Positions 35,671 through 44,007 of a DNA stretch of 64,000 bases are shown here, one piece after another. The position numbers were made by a program, and so were the translations under genes. The stretch covers positions 1 to 64,000 of the forward strand of contig CANHPN010000009.1 in NCBI GenBank assembly GCA_947462535.1, read 5' to 3'. The stretch's first letter is position 1, and each line of letters begins with the position of its first letter. The notes under the pieces are model-generated. The model searched no databases. It saw only the letters and a list, made by a program, of their open reading frames with translations, and was not told the DNA's origin. The stretch comes from Akkermansiaceae bacterium. GTDB lineage: Bacteria; Verrucomicrobiota; Verrucomicrobiia; Verrucomicrobiales; Akkermansiaceae.

Positions 35671-37386
35671 ATGTTCGGCGAGCGCTACTTCGCCACGCGC
35701 GAACGGCTATCACATGTGATGCACGGCATCGCCGGGCTCGCACTCGAAACGTCGGCCGATCTCGGAGGAAGCCTGCCGCTTGAGGAAATTGAAAAAGGTC
35801 TCGGCCCGCCCTTCCTCTTCGTTGTCTCCGGCGAGGTCAACGCCGGCAAATCCACCCTCATCAACGGCCTCTTCGGCCACGACCTCTGCCCCATCAACGT
35901 CCTGCCAGAGACCAGCCGCGTCATTTGCTATCAGCATGGAAATCCGCCGCGCGACGTCGCGATCTCCCCGCTCCACGAAGAGCGCCACCGCCCGCTCGAA
36001 TTTCTCCGCGACTTCATCCTGATAGACACTCCCGGCACCAACTCGACCGTCCGCGACCACCAGCAAGTCACCGCCAGCTTCCTGCCCGCCGCGGATCTGA
36101 TATTCTTCGTGTTTCCGGTCACCAACCCGTGGGGAGCCGCCACCTGGAATTTCATCTCCGAGCTCTCCCCGGAGACTCTCCTACAGGTGGTTTTCATCAT
36201 CCAACAGACCGACCTGCGAGAACCCGTCGATACCAACGTGATCCTCGGCCACATGGCGGACCTGTCGATGAAACGCATCGGCCGTGTCCCGCCGATTTTC
36301 GCCGTCTCCGGCAAGCTCGCTTGCGAGGCCAAGCGCGCCACGCCCGTCGCCGCCGAGCTCCTGAAAGCCAGCGGCTATCCCGAGCTCGAAAGCTTCATCA
36401 CCAGAAACGTCTGCGAATCCCCGCAGCGCAAAAACGCCATCGAAACCTGGCGCAGCCAAGCCGCCACCGCCCTCCGCACGGTGGAAGACCACATCGAAAA
36501 CCAGAGCCACGCGCTCAATTGCCACGGCCGCTTCCTCGACACCATCGAGCGGGAAATCGACGACATCCGCGAGCACTTCGTCGCCCGCCTGCCGCGCCAT
36601 CTGGCAGGAGTCGCCGAGGTTTTCGAAACCGAAGCCGTCTGGATTTCCAAACGGCTCCGGCGGCGGCTCAGCGTGATCCCCTCGTTTTTCCGGCTCTTCG
36701 TCGGCGATCGCACCGGACCCGCGATCGAAGCGATGTTCGTCGAGCGCCTCCAATCCGCCGTCGAAGCGGTCGCGGAGAAGGACGGCGGCGAGGTCGTCGA
36801 ATTCTGCCGCAGTCATTGGCACGAACTCGGCGGGCGGGTCAAGGACGCCATGGGCGTGGATCTGGGAGGTGCCGCTCCTCTCGACGCCACCCTCGCTGCG
36901 GCGAAAACGCGCTTTGTCCAGCGCCTCGGCCGCGCCGCACGCCAGGGCATCGGCAACCTCAAAGTCCGCAACCAGCTCGACAAGGACCTCCGCCGGCGCA
37001 ACATCGCGCTCAAGTCCTTCGCCTTCATGACGCTGCTCCTAACCGCCGCCGGCTCCACCTGCGGCGCGCTCGGCATCCCTTGGCTGCCGCTGGTTTTCTG
37101 CGGCCTCGCCACGCTGTTCCTGACCGGCGGCGTCCTAACGGCCTCGGTCACCCGCAGGGCCATCATCGCCGGGTTTCAAAATCGTCTGCTAGACACCTGC
37201 GGCGGCTTCGCCAGCACGCTGCGCTCGGACTACGAGGAGGCCCTCCGCATCGTCTTCCGCGATTACGCCTCCACCCTCAACGCCGTTAGGTCGCACCTCG
37301 TGAACGAGAAACAGGCCATCGAGCCCCGCCTCAAGCGCTGGCAGGAACTTTTCCTGACCCTCAAAGCCATCGAGCAGGACCTTTGA
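35671..37386 (+). CDS. Bacterial dynamin-like GTPase with C-terminal membrane helices
   Basis: Large GTPase of 571 residues. The G domain is intact: G1 is VVSGEVNAGKSTLINGLFG near residue 54, a threonine-containing switch lies in LPETSRVICYQ, G3 is LIDTPGTNSTVRDH, and the G4-like motif is IIQQTDL. A long helical stalk follows, and two adjacent hydrophobic helices near residues 450-490 (FMTLLLTAAGSTCGALGIPWLPLVFCGLATLFLTGGV) would insert in the membrane. The last 80 residues return as helix. This layout matches bacterial dynamin-like proteins that remodel membranes. The track's 454-codon ORF in another frame (35925-37289) is its shadow. Proximity to a deacetylase suggests an envelope setting, not a known system. 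Confidence 0.85.
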   Translation: MFGERYFATRERLSHVMHGIAGLALETSADLGGSLPLEEIEKGLGPPFLFVVSGEVNAGKSTLINGLFGHDLCPINVLPETSRVICYQHGNPPRDVAISPLHEERHRPLEFLRDFILIDTPGTNSTVRDHQQVTASFLPAADLIFFVFPVTNPWGAATWNFISELSPETLLQVVFIIQQTDLREPVDTNVILGHMADLSMKRIGRVPPIFAVSGKLACEAKRATPVAAELLKASGYPELESFITRNVCESPQRKNAIETWRSQAATALRTVEDHIENQSHALNCHGRFLDTIEREIDDIREHFVARLPRHLAGVAEVFETEAVWISKRLRRRLSVIPSFFRLFVGDRTGPAIEAMFVERLQSAVEAVAEKDGGEVVEFCRSHWHELGGRVKDAMGVDLGGAAPLDATLAAAKTRFVQRLGRAARQGIGNLKVRNQLDKDLRRRNIALKSFAFMTLLLTAAGSTCGALGIPWLPLVFCGLATLFLTGGVLTASVTRRAIIAGFQNRLLDTCGGFASTLRSDYEEALRIVFRDYASTLNAVRSHLVNEKQAIEPRLKRWQELFLTLKAIEQDL

Positions 37387-37533
37387 GGATTTTCATCCAT
37401 TCCGAGTTTGGCGCTTGGATGATTACGAAAATCGATGGGGTCTTCACCCCACTGTGAAAGACAGCACTGCCAGCTAGTCTCTCCGGGACACGATTGGCAA
37501 CAAGTCCGATCAACTCAAAAAAAACGACATACC

Positions 37534-37638
37534 ATGAAAACATACCGCCTGCCACACGCCGTCCTTCTGGACATCCTGTCCGCAGTCACTCCCGCCGCAC
37601 TCTCTGTCACCGATCACTTCAAAATGCACCACCTGTGA
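37534..37638 (+). pseudogene. Truncated start of an exported protein
   Basis: A 34-codon frame beginning MKTYRLPHAVLLDILSAVTPAALS is followed by VTDHFKMHHL, which is encoded by the IS-like repeat. No continuation of a mature domain is present downstream; the next gene (sulfatase) has its own signal peptide. I read this as the beginning of a lost gene, or a fortuitous ORF. Confidence 0.35.
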
Positions 37639-37657
37639 TCACTTCAAAGTGCACCAC
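37612..37657. repeat. Two direct repeats resembling an IS21-family terminus
   Basis: GATCACTTCAAAATGCACCAC (37612-37632) and GATCACTTCAAAGTGCACCAC (37637-37657) differ at one base and are spaced 25 bp start to start. IS21-type elements carry several such ~20-bp subterminal repeats with GTGCACTTTGAA-like sequence, so this is probably what is left of one end. No istA or istB remnant was found. A duplicated operator is the alternative. Confidence 0.5.
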
Positions 37658-37733
37658 TTCGGGTGGGTGTTTTCTGATGGATGGAGTGGGTTCGGAGAAA
37701 GATTGGTGGTAATCCCGACGTAGCAGCCATCTC

Positions 37734-39500
37734 ATGAAGCCGTTATTCTTACTTTCGATGGTTCTGGCGATTACCGCGCATTCCGCCATGGCCGCCATGC
37801 CTAACGTGGTTGTCATCCTCGCTGATGATCAGGGTTGGGGCGATCTCGGCCAGCATGGCAACCGCGATCTTTCGACGCCTGCCATCGATTCGCTGGCGAA
37901 GCAGGGCGCGTGTTTCGATCGCTTCTTCGTCCAACCCGTTTGTGCGCCGACGCGCGCGGAGTTTCTGACCGGCAGGTTCTTTTCAAGAACCGGTGTAAGA
38001 GGTGTCTCGACCGGCGAGGAACGGATAAATCCGGACGAGCGCACTCTGGCCGATGTTTTGAAGAAGGCGGGTTATGCGACGGCGGCTTTCGGCAAATGGC
38101 ACAACGGAAGCCAGCCACCTTATCATCCAAACGACCGCGGGTTTGATGAATTCACCGGCTTTACATCCGGTCACTGGGGCAACTACTTCGACCCTTGGCT
38201 TGAGCACAACGGCGCATTGTTCCGGGCGAAGGGCTACATCACCGATTACCTCACGGATCAGGCGATGGCATTCGTGAAGAAGCAGGGTGAAAAGCCGTTT
38301 TTTTGTTATCTGGCTTACTGTACCCCTCATTCCCCGATGCAGGTGCCAGATCGATTTTATGATAAATTTGCGACGAAGCATCTGGAGATGGAATACGGAG
38401 GTTTTCCAGGAAAAGAGGCGCATACGCGCGCTGCCCTAGCGATGGTCGAGAACATGGATTGGAATGTCGGGCGCGTGCTCCGTCTGCTCGATGAGCTCGG
38501 GAAATCCGACAACACAATCGTGGTCTATTTTTCCGACAACGGCCCCAACGGCCCGCGGTGGAACGGCGGAATGAGGGGCATCAAGGGCAGCGTTCAAGAG
38601 GGCGGTGTGCGGGTTCCCTGCCTGATGCGCTGGCCGGGCCGGATCCGGGCGGGAACCACGATCCGCGAGGTTGCCGGCGCGGTGGACCTGCTGCCAACAA
38701 TCGCCGCCGCGGCCGGAGCAACGGTTGACTCGAAGCAACCGCTCGACGGGGTGAATCTACTTTCCCTTCTGCAAGGCAAGCCATCCGTTATGCCAGCACG
38801 GTTTCTGATGACTATCCAGGGCCATGGAAAGCGGATGAATTGGAGTGTCCGAAGCCAGGATTTCCGATGGGAGAAAGGCGGCGGCTTGTTTGATCCCGTG
38901 CGGGATCCGATGCAGCGGGAAAACCTGGCGACCAGGCATCCGGAGATTGTCAAACAGATGAGCGACTTCGCGGACGCCTATCTTGCCGATGTCGCTTCGG
39001 GCCTCGAGAAGGACAACCGGCCCTTCACGGTGGGTTATGGTCCGGTGACATGGTTGCCCGCACGGGATGGCAACGGGCATGGTGGCGTGAGACGAAGCGG
39101 CGGCGCGCCGAACTGCTCGTTTTTCACCCGCTGGACGAAACCCTCAGACTCGATAGACTGGCATGTGGAGGTTGGTGCCGCCGGTCGTTTCGAAGTGATT
39201 CTCCACTACACATGTCCCGTGAAGGACGTCGGTTCGGTGATCGAGTTGGAATTCGAACGAGTGAAACTCCAGACCAGGATCACGGAACCACACGACCCTC
39301 CACCTTACGGAATGGAAAACGATCGCAGCGCCCGAGGTGGGGCAGAGTCGTTTGTGAAGGACTTCCGCCCGATGTCGATGGGTGAAATTGACCTGCCCGC
39401 AGGTGATGGAATGCTTACCCTTCGGGCGATGGAAATTCCTGGAGCCTCGGTGGCCGAGGTGCGGTGGCTGGAACTCAGGCGGGTCGGGAATTCACAGTAA
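37734..39500 (+). CDS. Exported sulfatase (arylsulfatase family S1)
   Basis: Formylglycine-dependent sulfatase of 588 residues, likely acting on sulfated glycans outside the cytoplasm. A signal peptide (MKPLFLLSMVLAITAHSAMA) leads into VVVILADDQGWGDLG with the metal Asp residues. VQPVCAPTRAEFLTGR contains the C-x-P-x-R sulfatase signature with Cys70 to be converted to formylglycine. Further motifs are AAFGKWHNG, CTPHSPMQ and VYFSDNGPNGPRWNGGMRGIKGSVQEGGVRVP. The final 130 residues (from about 460) form a separate beta-rich domain resembling the carbohydrate-binding tail of other verrucomicrobial sulfatases. Local base and codon use looks less GC-extreme than neighbours, possibly from transfer. 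No sulfatase-maturing enzyme is in the window. Confidence 0.92.
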   Translation: MKPLFLLSMVLAITAHSAMAAMPNVVVILADDQGWGDLGQHGNRDLSTPAIDSLAKQGACFDRFFVQPVCAPTRAEFLTGRFFSRTGVRGVSTGEERINPDERTLADVLKKAGYATAAFGKWHNGSQPPYHPNDRGFDEFTGFTSGHWGNYFDPWLEHNGALFRAKGYITDYLTDQAMAFVKKQGEKPFFCYLAYCTPHSPMQVPDRFYDKFATKHLEMEYGGFPGKEAHTRAALAMVENMDWNVGRVLRLLDELGKSDNTIVVYFSDNGPNGPRWNGGMRGIKGSVQEGGVRVPCLMRWPGRIRAGTTIREVAGAVDLLPTIAAAAGATVDSKQPLDGVNLLSLLQGKPSVMPARFLMTIQGHGKRMNWSVRSQDFRWEKGGGLFDPVRDPMQRENLATRHPEIVKQMSDFADAYLADVASGLEKDNRPFTVGYGPVTWLPARDGNGHGGVRRSGGAPNCSFFTRWTKPSDSIDWHVEVGAAGRFEVILHYTCPVKDVGSVIELEFERVKLQTRITEPHDPPPYGMENDRSARGGAESFVKDFRPMSMGEIDLPAGDGMLTLRAMEIPGASVAEVRWLELRRVGNSQ

Positions 39501-39530
39501 CCAATCCACTCCATAGTTGTAAGACCGCCG

Positions 39531-40982
39531 CTACAGCAGCCGCGCCCGCAGCAGTTCAGTGACTTGCTTGGGGTTGGGCTTGGTGGCGGCGGCTTTCATG
39601 ACTTGGCCGGTTAGGAAATTGAGGAGCTTCTCGTTGCCGGCTTTCACGGCGGCGACTTCGGTGGGGTTGTTGGCGATGACCGTGTCGCAGAGGCCTTCGA
39701 GTTCGCCGGCTTCGGCGGGTTTGAAGCCGAGGCTGTCGGCGATGGCGGCGGGGTCGTTTTCCGGGCTGTCGAAGAGCACGGTGAAGACTTCCTTGGCCTG
39801 GTTGGCGGCGAGGGTGCCGTTTTCCATCAGGAGCAGCAGGGCGCGGAGCTTTTCGGGGGCGACCGGGCATTCGGCGATGCCGAGGGCACGCTCGTTGAGG
39901 GTGCCTAGCAGGTTGTTGATGATGAAGTTGGCGACTTTCTTGCCGGGGATGGCGAGGTCGGTGACGGCCTCGAAATAGGCGGCGAGGTGCTTGTCGGAGG
40001 AAAGGACGGACGCGTCGTAGGCGGTGACGCCGAGGTCGTTTTCGAAGCGGGCGGCGAGTTCGTGCGGGAGCTCGGGGACGAGCGGGCGGACCTTGGCTAG
40101 CAGAGGCGCGGTTTCGATGGGCAGCAAGTCCGGGCAGGAGAAGTAGCGGTAGTCGTGCGCGTCTTCCTTGGTGCGCATCATCTGGGTCTCGCCGCGGTCG
40201 TCGTCCCAGCGGCGGGTGGACTGGATTTGCGGAATGCCGCGGTTGAGTTCCTCGGTCTGGCGCATGATTTCGAAATGAATCGCGCGGCGGATGGCGGAGA
40301 TGGAGTTGAGGTTCTTGAGCTCCACTTTCTGGCCGAGCGGGTCGGCGGCGTTCTTGCGCAGCGAGATGTTCACGTCGCAGCGGAGCTGGCCTTTTTCCAT
40401 GTCGGCATCCGAGACGCCGCCTTGCTGGAGGATCATCTGGAGCGAGCGGACGTAGGCGAATGCCTCCTCGCCGGACTCGAGATCGGGCTCGGTGACGATT
40501 TCCATCAGCGGCGTGCCGGCGCGGTTGAAGTCGATGAGCGAGGAGTTCCCGAGGTGGGTGGATTTCGCGACGTCCTCCTCGAGGTGGATACGGTTGAGGC
40601 GGACGGTTTTGTCGGGGTTGACGATGTTTTTCCGGTGATCGGTCGGGTAGCAGTGTTCGTAAAGCGGGACGCCGCCACCGATGCAGAGCGGGAGGTCCAT
40701 CTGGGTGGTCTGATAGTTCTTGGGCATGTCCGGATAGAAATAGTTCTTCCGGTCCCACTTGGAGATTTCCGGCGAACCGCAGCCGATCATCAGGCCGGTG
40801 AGCAGGGTTTTCTCGATGGCCTCGCGGTTGAGCACGGGTAGAGCGCCGGGCATTCCGAGGCAGACGGGGCAGGTGTGGGTGTTGGGCGTGTCGCCGAAGG
40901 AGGTGCGGCAGGCGCAGAACATCTTGGTCTGCGTGTTGACCTGGCAGTGGACTTCGAGGCCAATGGTAACAAGGTAGGACAT
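39531..40982 (-). CDS. gatB: Aspartyl/glutamyl-tRNA(Asn/Gln) amidotransferase subunit B
   Basis: Subunit of the GatCAB complex, which converts mischarged Glu-tRNA(Gln) or Asp-tRNA(Asn) to the correct aminoacyl-tRNA. From ATG 40982 (MSYLVTIGLEVHCQVNTQTKMFCACRTSF) it is 483 residues, the family's usual length; the track's 623-residue ORF reads back into the upstream gene. Motifs include CPVCLGMPGALPVLNREAI, KNYFYPDMPKNYQTTQMDLPLC, RIHLEEDVAKSTH, RAGTPLMEIVTEPD, LRCDVNISLR, VELKNLNSI and YRYFSCPDLLPIE. The C-terminal YqeY-like domain is present to the end. GatA and GatC are outside the window. Confidence 0.96.
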   Translation of the reverse strand: MSYLVTIGLEVHCQVNTQTKMFCACRTSFGDTPNTHTCPVCLGMPGALPVLNREAIEKTLLTGLMIGCGSPEISKWDRKNYFYPDMPKNYQTTQMDLPLCIGGGVPLYEHCYPTDHRKNIVNPDKTVRLNRIHLEEDVAKSTHLGNSSLIDFNRAGTPLMEIVTEPDLESGEEAFAYVRSLQMILQQGGVSDADMEKGQLRCDVNISLRKNAADPLGQKVELKNLNSISAIRRAIHFEIMRQTEELNRGIPQIQSTRRWDDDRGETQMMRTKEDAHDYRYFSCPDLLPIETAPLLAKVRPLVPELPHELAARFENDLGVTAYDASVLSSDKHLAAYFEAVTDLAIPGKKVANFIINNLLGTLNERALGIAECPVAPEKLRALLLLMENGTLAANQAKEVFTVLFDSPENDPAAIADSLGFKPAEAGELEGLCDTVIANNPTEVAAVKAGNEKLLNFLTGQVMKAAATKPNPKQVTELLRARLL

Positions 40983-41019
40983 TTTCGGGTAGATGCTGAA
41001 ATTCTGAAAAGCTAAAAGG

Positions 41020-41811
41020 TCAGAGGCTGAGATCGCGGAGAAGTTTTTGGGTTTTGGGATCGGCGAGGGCTTTGGTGAGCAGGGGGTGGCGCAGGAGTGT
41101 GCCGAATTTTCCATCGCGGGCAAGGTTTTGGAGGTCCGGGTCATCGACGATGATGGCGCGCGGGATGGGCTCGCCGGTGCGGGGGTTGATGACGGGCTTG
41201 AGCGGTGAGTCGGCTTGGGAGCTGATGAGCTTGGCGAGGGTGAGGCGGGATGGCTCGGCGACGGGATCGAGGATTTTGAACAAATTTGCGGGGAGCGCAG
41301 CTTCGACGGAGGATTTGAGTTTCTGGCTGAAGCCGTCCGGGGTGGTTTCTGGAATTCCGATGGATTTCTCAGCGTAGGCGCGAACCTCGGCGATCGAGCC
41401 ATTGTGATGGACGAGCGTGGCGCCGATGATGCAGATGAGCGAGGTGGGAATGAGGGCGAGCAGGAGGAGAAACGCCAGTTTGATGATGGAGCGGGGTTTT
41501 TCCTCTTCTGGGGATTTTCCGAAGGGGCGGACGATGCCTTTGGCGAGTTTCCGGATGAGGAAAAGGGAAATGAGGAAGGCGGCGACTGGCAGGCCGTTGG
41601 TGATCCAGGAGAGGGATTGCCCGGTCCACTCGACGGATAGCGTGGGCGCTTGCTGCCAGACGCGGAAACCGATCCACGCGCTCAAGCTGAGGACGATGGT
41701 GCCGACGATCATCCGCGTCATCCCGCGCAGCAGCACGAATCCGGCGCACACCGCGAAGATGACGAGCGCGGCGGTGCCGAGGCTGATTTGTGGGATGGAG
41801 TCGGGAGACAA
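41020..41811 (-). CDS. Membrane protein of unknown function with CvpA-like topology
   Basis: 263 residues starting with TTG, with four hydrophobic segments in the first 150 residues (LGTAALVIFAVCAGFVLLRG, IVGTIVLSLSAWIGF, LPVAAFLISLFLI, LAFLLLLALIPTSLICIIGATLV) and a soluble C-terminus. The organisation resembles CvpA-like integral membrane proteins, but I see no diagnostic motif. The end lies 37 bases before gatB and the start about 15 bases after the large inverted repeat that follows aroC, so it may be co-transcribed with both. The TTG start is taken from the track and is uncertain. Confidence 0.55.
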   Translation of the reverse strand: MSPDSIPQISLGTAALVIFAVCAGFVLLRGMTRMIVGTIVLSLSAWIGFRVWQQAPTLSVEWTGQSLSWITNGLPVAAFLISLFLIRKLAKGIVRPFGKSPEEEKPRSIIKLAFLLLLALIPTSLICIIGATLVHHNGSIAEVRAYAEKSIGIPETTPDGFSQKLKSSVEAALPANLFKILDPVAEPSRLTLAKLISSQADSPLKPVINPRTGEPIPRAIIVDDPDLQNLARDGKFGTLLRHPLLTKALADPKTQKLLRDLSL

Positions 41812-41825
41812 GAGGAAGTGCGAAT

Positions 41826-41891
41826 GTGGCGGCGATCACCGGTCGCCGGGAGGAGAATGAAGAGCTCGCGGCGACCGGTGATCGCCGCCAC
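41826..41891. repeat. Perfect 23-bp inverted repeat with 20-nt loop, behind aroC
   Basis: GTGGCGGCGATCACCGGTCGCCG (41826-41848) and its exact reverse complement (41869-41891) flank a 20-base spacer. The structure begins 1 base past the aroC stop and ends shortly before the next gene. No T-run follows on the minus strand, so it is not a classical terminator; it could be a REP-like repeat, a transcript stabiliser or an attenuating hairpin. Confidence 0.75.
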
Positions 41892-41892
41892 G

Positions 41893-42975
41893 TTAGTGCG
41901 CCAGCGCGCGCTGGCGGAGAAGATGGTCGGTGAGGACCAGCGTAGCCATCGCTTCGACGATGGGCACGGCGCGGGGAAGGACGCAGGCGTCGTGGCGGCC
42001 TTTGCCTTGGAGTTCGGTGTTTTCGCCGTCGGCGGTGACGGTTTGCTGGCTGCTCATGATGGTGGCGGTGGGCTTGAAAGCGACGCGGAAAATGATGGTT
42101 TCGCCGTTGGAAATGCCGCCCTGCACGCCGCCGGAGCGGTTGCTGGCGGTGCGGACCTTGCCGTCAACCATGCGGAACGGGTCGTTGTGCTCGCGGCCGG
42201 TTAGCAAGGTGCCAGCGAAACCGGAACCGATCTCGAAGCCCTTGGTGGCGGGGATGGAGAGCATGGCTCTGGCGAGGTCAGCTTCGAGCTTGTCGAAGAT
42301 CGGTTCGCCGAGGCCGGGCGGGCAGTTGCGGATGACGCACTCGATCACGCCGCCGACGGAATTTCCGTCGGCGCGGATGGCTTTGATGCGCTCGATCATC
42401 GGCTCGACCATCGCGGGATCGCCGGTGCGGACGATGTTGGACTCGATGTCGGCGGCGGTGACGGTTTCCGGATCGACGTCGGCGTTGAGTTCCTGGATGG
42501 ATTTCACCCAAGCGAGGATTTGGATGCCGGGGTGGAATTGGTCGATCACCTGTTTGGCAACTGCCGCGGCGGCGACACGGCCGATGGTTTCGCGGGCGGA
42601 GGCGCGGCCGCCGCCGGAGCCGGAGCGGATGCCGTATTTCGCGTCGTAGGTGTAGTCGGCGTGGCTGGGGCGGTATTTCGCGGCCATTTCATCGTAAGCG
42701 CCGGGGCGTTGGTCGGTGTTGCGGACGAGGATGGCGATGGGACAGCCGAGGGTGACGCCGTCTTGCAGGCCGGAGAGGATTTCCGCAGTATCCGCTTCCT
42801 TGCGCGGGGTGACGATTTCCGACTGGCCGGGGCGGCGGCGGTCGAGCTCGTGCTGAATTTGCTCACGCGAAACAGGAATGCGCGGCGGGCAGCCGTCGAT
42901 GACCACGCCGACGCCGCCACCGTGCGACTCGCCGAAAGTGTGGATGCGGAAAACGTGGCCGAAGGTGGATGACAT
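41893..42975 (-). CDS. aroC: Chorismate synthase
   Basis: Last common step of the shikimate pathway, making chorismate from EPSP with reduced FMN. 360 residues from ATG 42975, as expected. Family motifs: [104 protein letters not shown] with the FMN-binding part, and [17 protein letters not shown] perfect 23-bp hairpin follows immediately. Upstream lies the 62-bp dispersed repeat. Confidence 0.96.
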   Translation of the reverse strand: MSSTFGHVFRIHTFGESHGGGVGVVIDGCPPRIPVSREQIQHELDRRRPGQSEIVTPRKEADTAEILSGLQDGVTLGCPIAILVRNTDQRPGAYDEMAAKYRPSHADYTYDAKYGIRSGSGGGRASARETIGRVAAAAVAKQVIDQFHPGIQILAWVKSIQELNADVDPETVTAADIESNIVRTGDPAMVEPMIERIKAIRADGNSVGGVIECVIRNCPPGLGEPIFDKLEADLARAMLSIPATKGFEIGSGFAGTLLTGREHNDPFRMVDGKVRTASNRSGGVQGGISNGETIIFRVAFKPTATIMSSQQTVTADGENTELQGKGRHDACVLPRAVPIVEAMATLVLTDHLLRQRALAH

Positions 42976-43353
42976 GCGCGGAGGTTAAGCAGACAGCGGC
43001 GGGGGGCAAGCGGGAAGCGGATTCCAGGAACGTGTTCCGACTGTCTGAGCCGGGAGCGGAACCCAAGAGCCCTTCTGAGACAGCCGGGGCACTTTCTTCG
43101 GCCTCGCTCGATTCGCGGTTCCAGTGAGATATTTCGGCCCTGCGAGCCCGCATCTGCGATTGCCCACCTTCGGCCGCAAGGCGCTTTCCGAAAGCGGCTG
43201 GTCATTTCCAGCAGGACACGGGTCCGGATTGGCGGGAAAGTTCCTGCGATTTGAATTTTGCCAAATTTTGGGATTGCGCTGGATTGGCGATGTTTCGTTA
43301 GCTGCGAAAGATTAACAGGCAACTATCCACTCTCTTGCTAGAATAAACCCTCC
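42976..43353. other. Intergenic region with a dispersed repeat
   Basis: This 378-base gap between the divergent aroC and the pseudopilin cassette holds one copy of the 62-bp repeat (43031-43092). The right part (43240-43350) is AT-richer and likely carries the cassette promoter; a TAGAAT at 43339-43344 resembles a -10 box but has no clear -35 and lies only about 10 bases before the start codon. No gene is seen. Confidence 0.4.
43031..43092 (-). repeat. 62-bp dispersed intergenic repeat, copy 1
   Basis: Read on the minus strand, GTGCCCCGGCTGTCTCAGAA and onward match the plus strand at 52859-52920 in 56 of 62 positions without gaps. Both copies are intergenic. Internally the unit has two imperfect CCCGGCT(GT)CTCAGA segments. 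No ORF crosses it. Confidence 0.8.
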
Positions 43354-44007
43354 GTGAGATCCTCCCCGAAATCCAGCGTCGCTTGTCCCGCTCCCGCCTT
43401 TTCGCTCATTGAAATGACGGCGGTGACCGCCATTCTCGGCACCTTGATGGCCGCCGGGGTCGGTCTTTTGAGCGGGACCGGTGCGCAGTCCCGCAGAGCC
43501 GGAGCGGACATGCTCGCTGGCTTGATCGAACAGGCGCGGTCCACGGCGATCAGCTCGCGGTCCCACGTGGTGCTGGCGATCGCCGAGCCCGGAGATCTAC
43601 CCGGAGATGACGAGCGCTGCCGACTCGGACTCTTTAAAATCGATGAATGGCCTGATCCTCTAGCTTCATCGCCCGTCCTCACGGCCGTGCTCCTGAGCCG
43701 CTGGCAACCCCTGAACACGGGCGTCGTGCTTGGCGGCGGAGATGTTGACGGAGTGAGCAATCCGATGGACGGGGAGCAGGTCACTATCAACTACGGCGGG
43801 ACCCGCAACCTCAGCGCAAAGGTCCACATCATCGCCTTCAATGCCTGCGGCGGGCTTCACTATCCGCCGGGCTCCACACCCGTCGCGGTCCGGATCGCGG
43901 AAGGTGGGTATCGCGGCGGCAAGGTGATTTCCAACCGGCGTCCGGGGGCCGAGAACCGTTTGAAAATCGGTCGCGTCACGGCGCGTCCATATCGGACCGA
44001 CGGATGA
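43354..44007 (+). CDS. Verru_Chthon cassette protein D-like pseudopilin
   Basis: 217 residues starting with GTG at 43354. The N-terminus has a type IV pilin/pseudopilin signature: a short basic leader, then AFSLIEMTAVTAILGTLMAAGVGLL, cleaved and methylated by prepilin peptidase in family members. The rest is a beta-rich globular part. It is the first gene of a four-gene run in the order and size classes known as the Verru_Chthon cassette (D, B, C, A), and its stop overlaps the next start by 4 bases. The assignment to type D is based on order and length. Envelope localisation is likely; function is unknown. Confidence 0.75.
   Translation: MRSSPKSSVACPAPAFSLIEMTAVTAILGTLMAAGVGLLSGTGAQSRRAGADMLAGLIEQARSTAISSRSHVVLAIAEPGDLPGDDERCRLGLFKIDEWPDPLASSPVLTAVLLSRWQPLNTGVVLGGGDVDGVSNPMDGEQVTINYGGTRNLSAKVHIIAFNACGGLHYPPGSTPVAVRIAEGGYRGGKVISNRRPGAENRLKIGRVTARPYRTDG

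Larger units (their letters stand above)
37387..37733. other. Interval with a truncated signal-peptide ORF and IS-like terminal repeats
   Basis: This interval separates the dynamin-like gene from the sulfatase. It includes an ATG (37534) opening a 34-codon frame, MKTYRLPHAVLLDILSAVTPAALS, that looks like a signal peptide but ends inside the repeat pair at 37612-37657. The most economical reading is an exported-protein gene broken by insertion and later loss of an IS element. No other gene is seen. Confidence 0.5.

Noticed and set aside
35925-37289. 454-codon ORF in another frame inside the dynamin-like gene
   Set aside because: Arg/Pro/His-rich low-complexity shadow typical of GC-rich DNA; the other frame has clear GTPase motifs.
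39556-40758. 400-codon minus-strand ORF overlapping gatB
   Set aside because: Shadow frame of gatB with composition of non-coding frame (Arg/Pro/His-rich).
43289-43353. sigma-70 promoter for the cassette (TAGAAT at 43339-43344)
   Set aside because: The -10-like word lies only about 10 bases before the start codon and has no matching -35; not called as a promoter.
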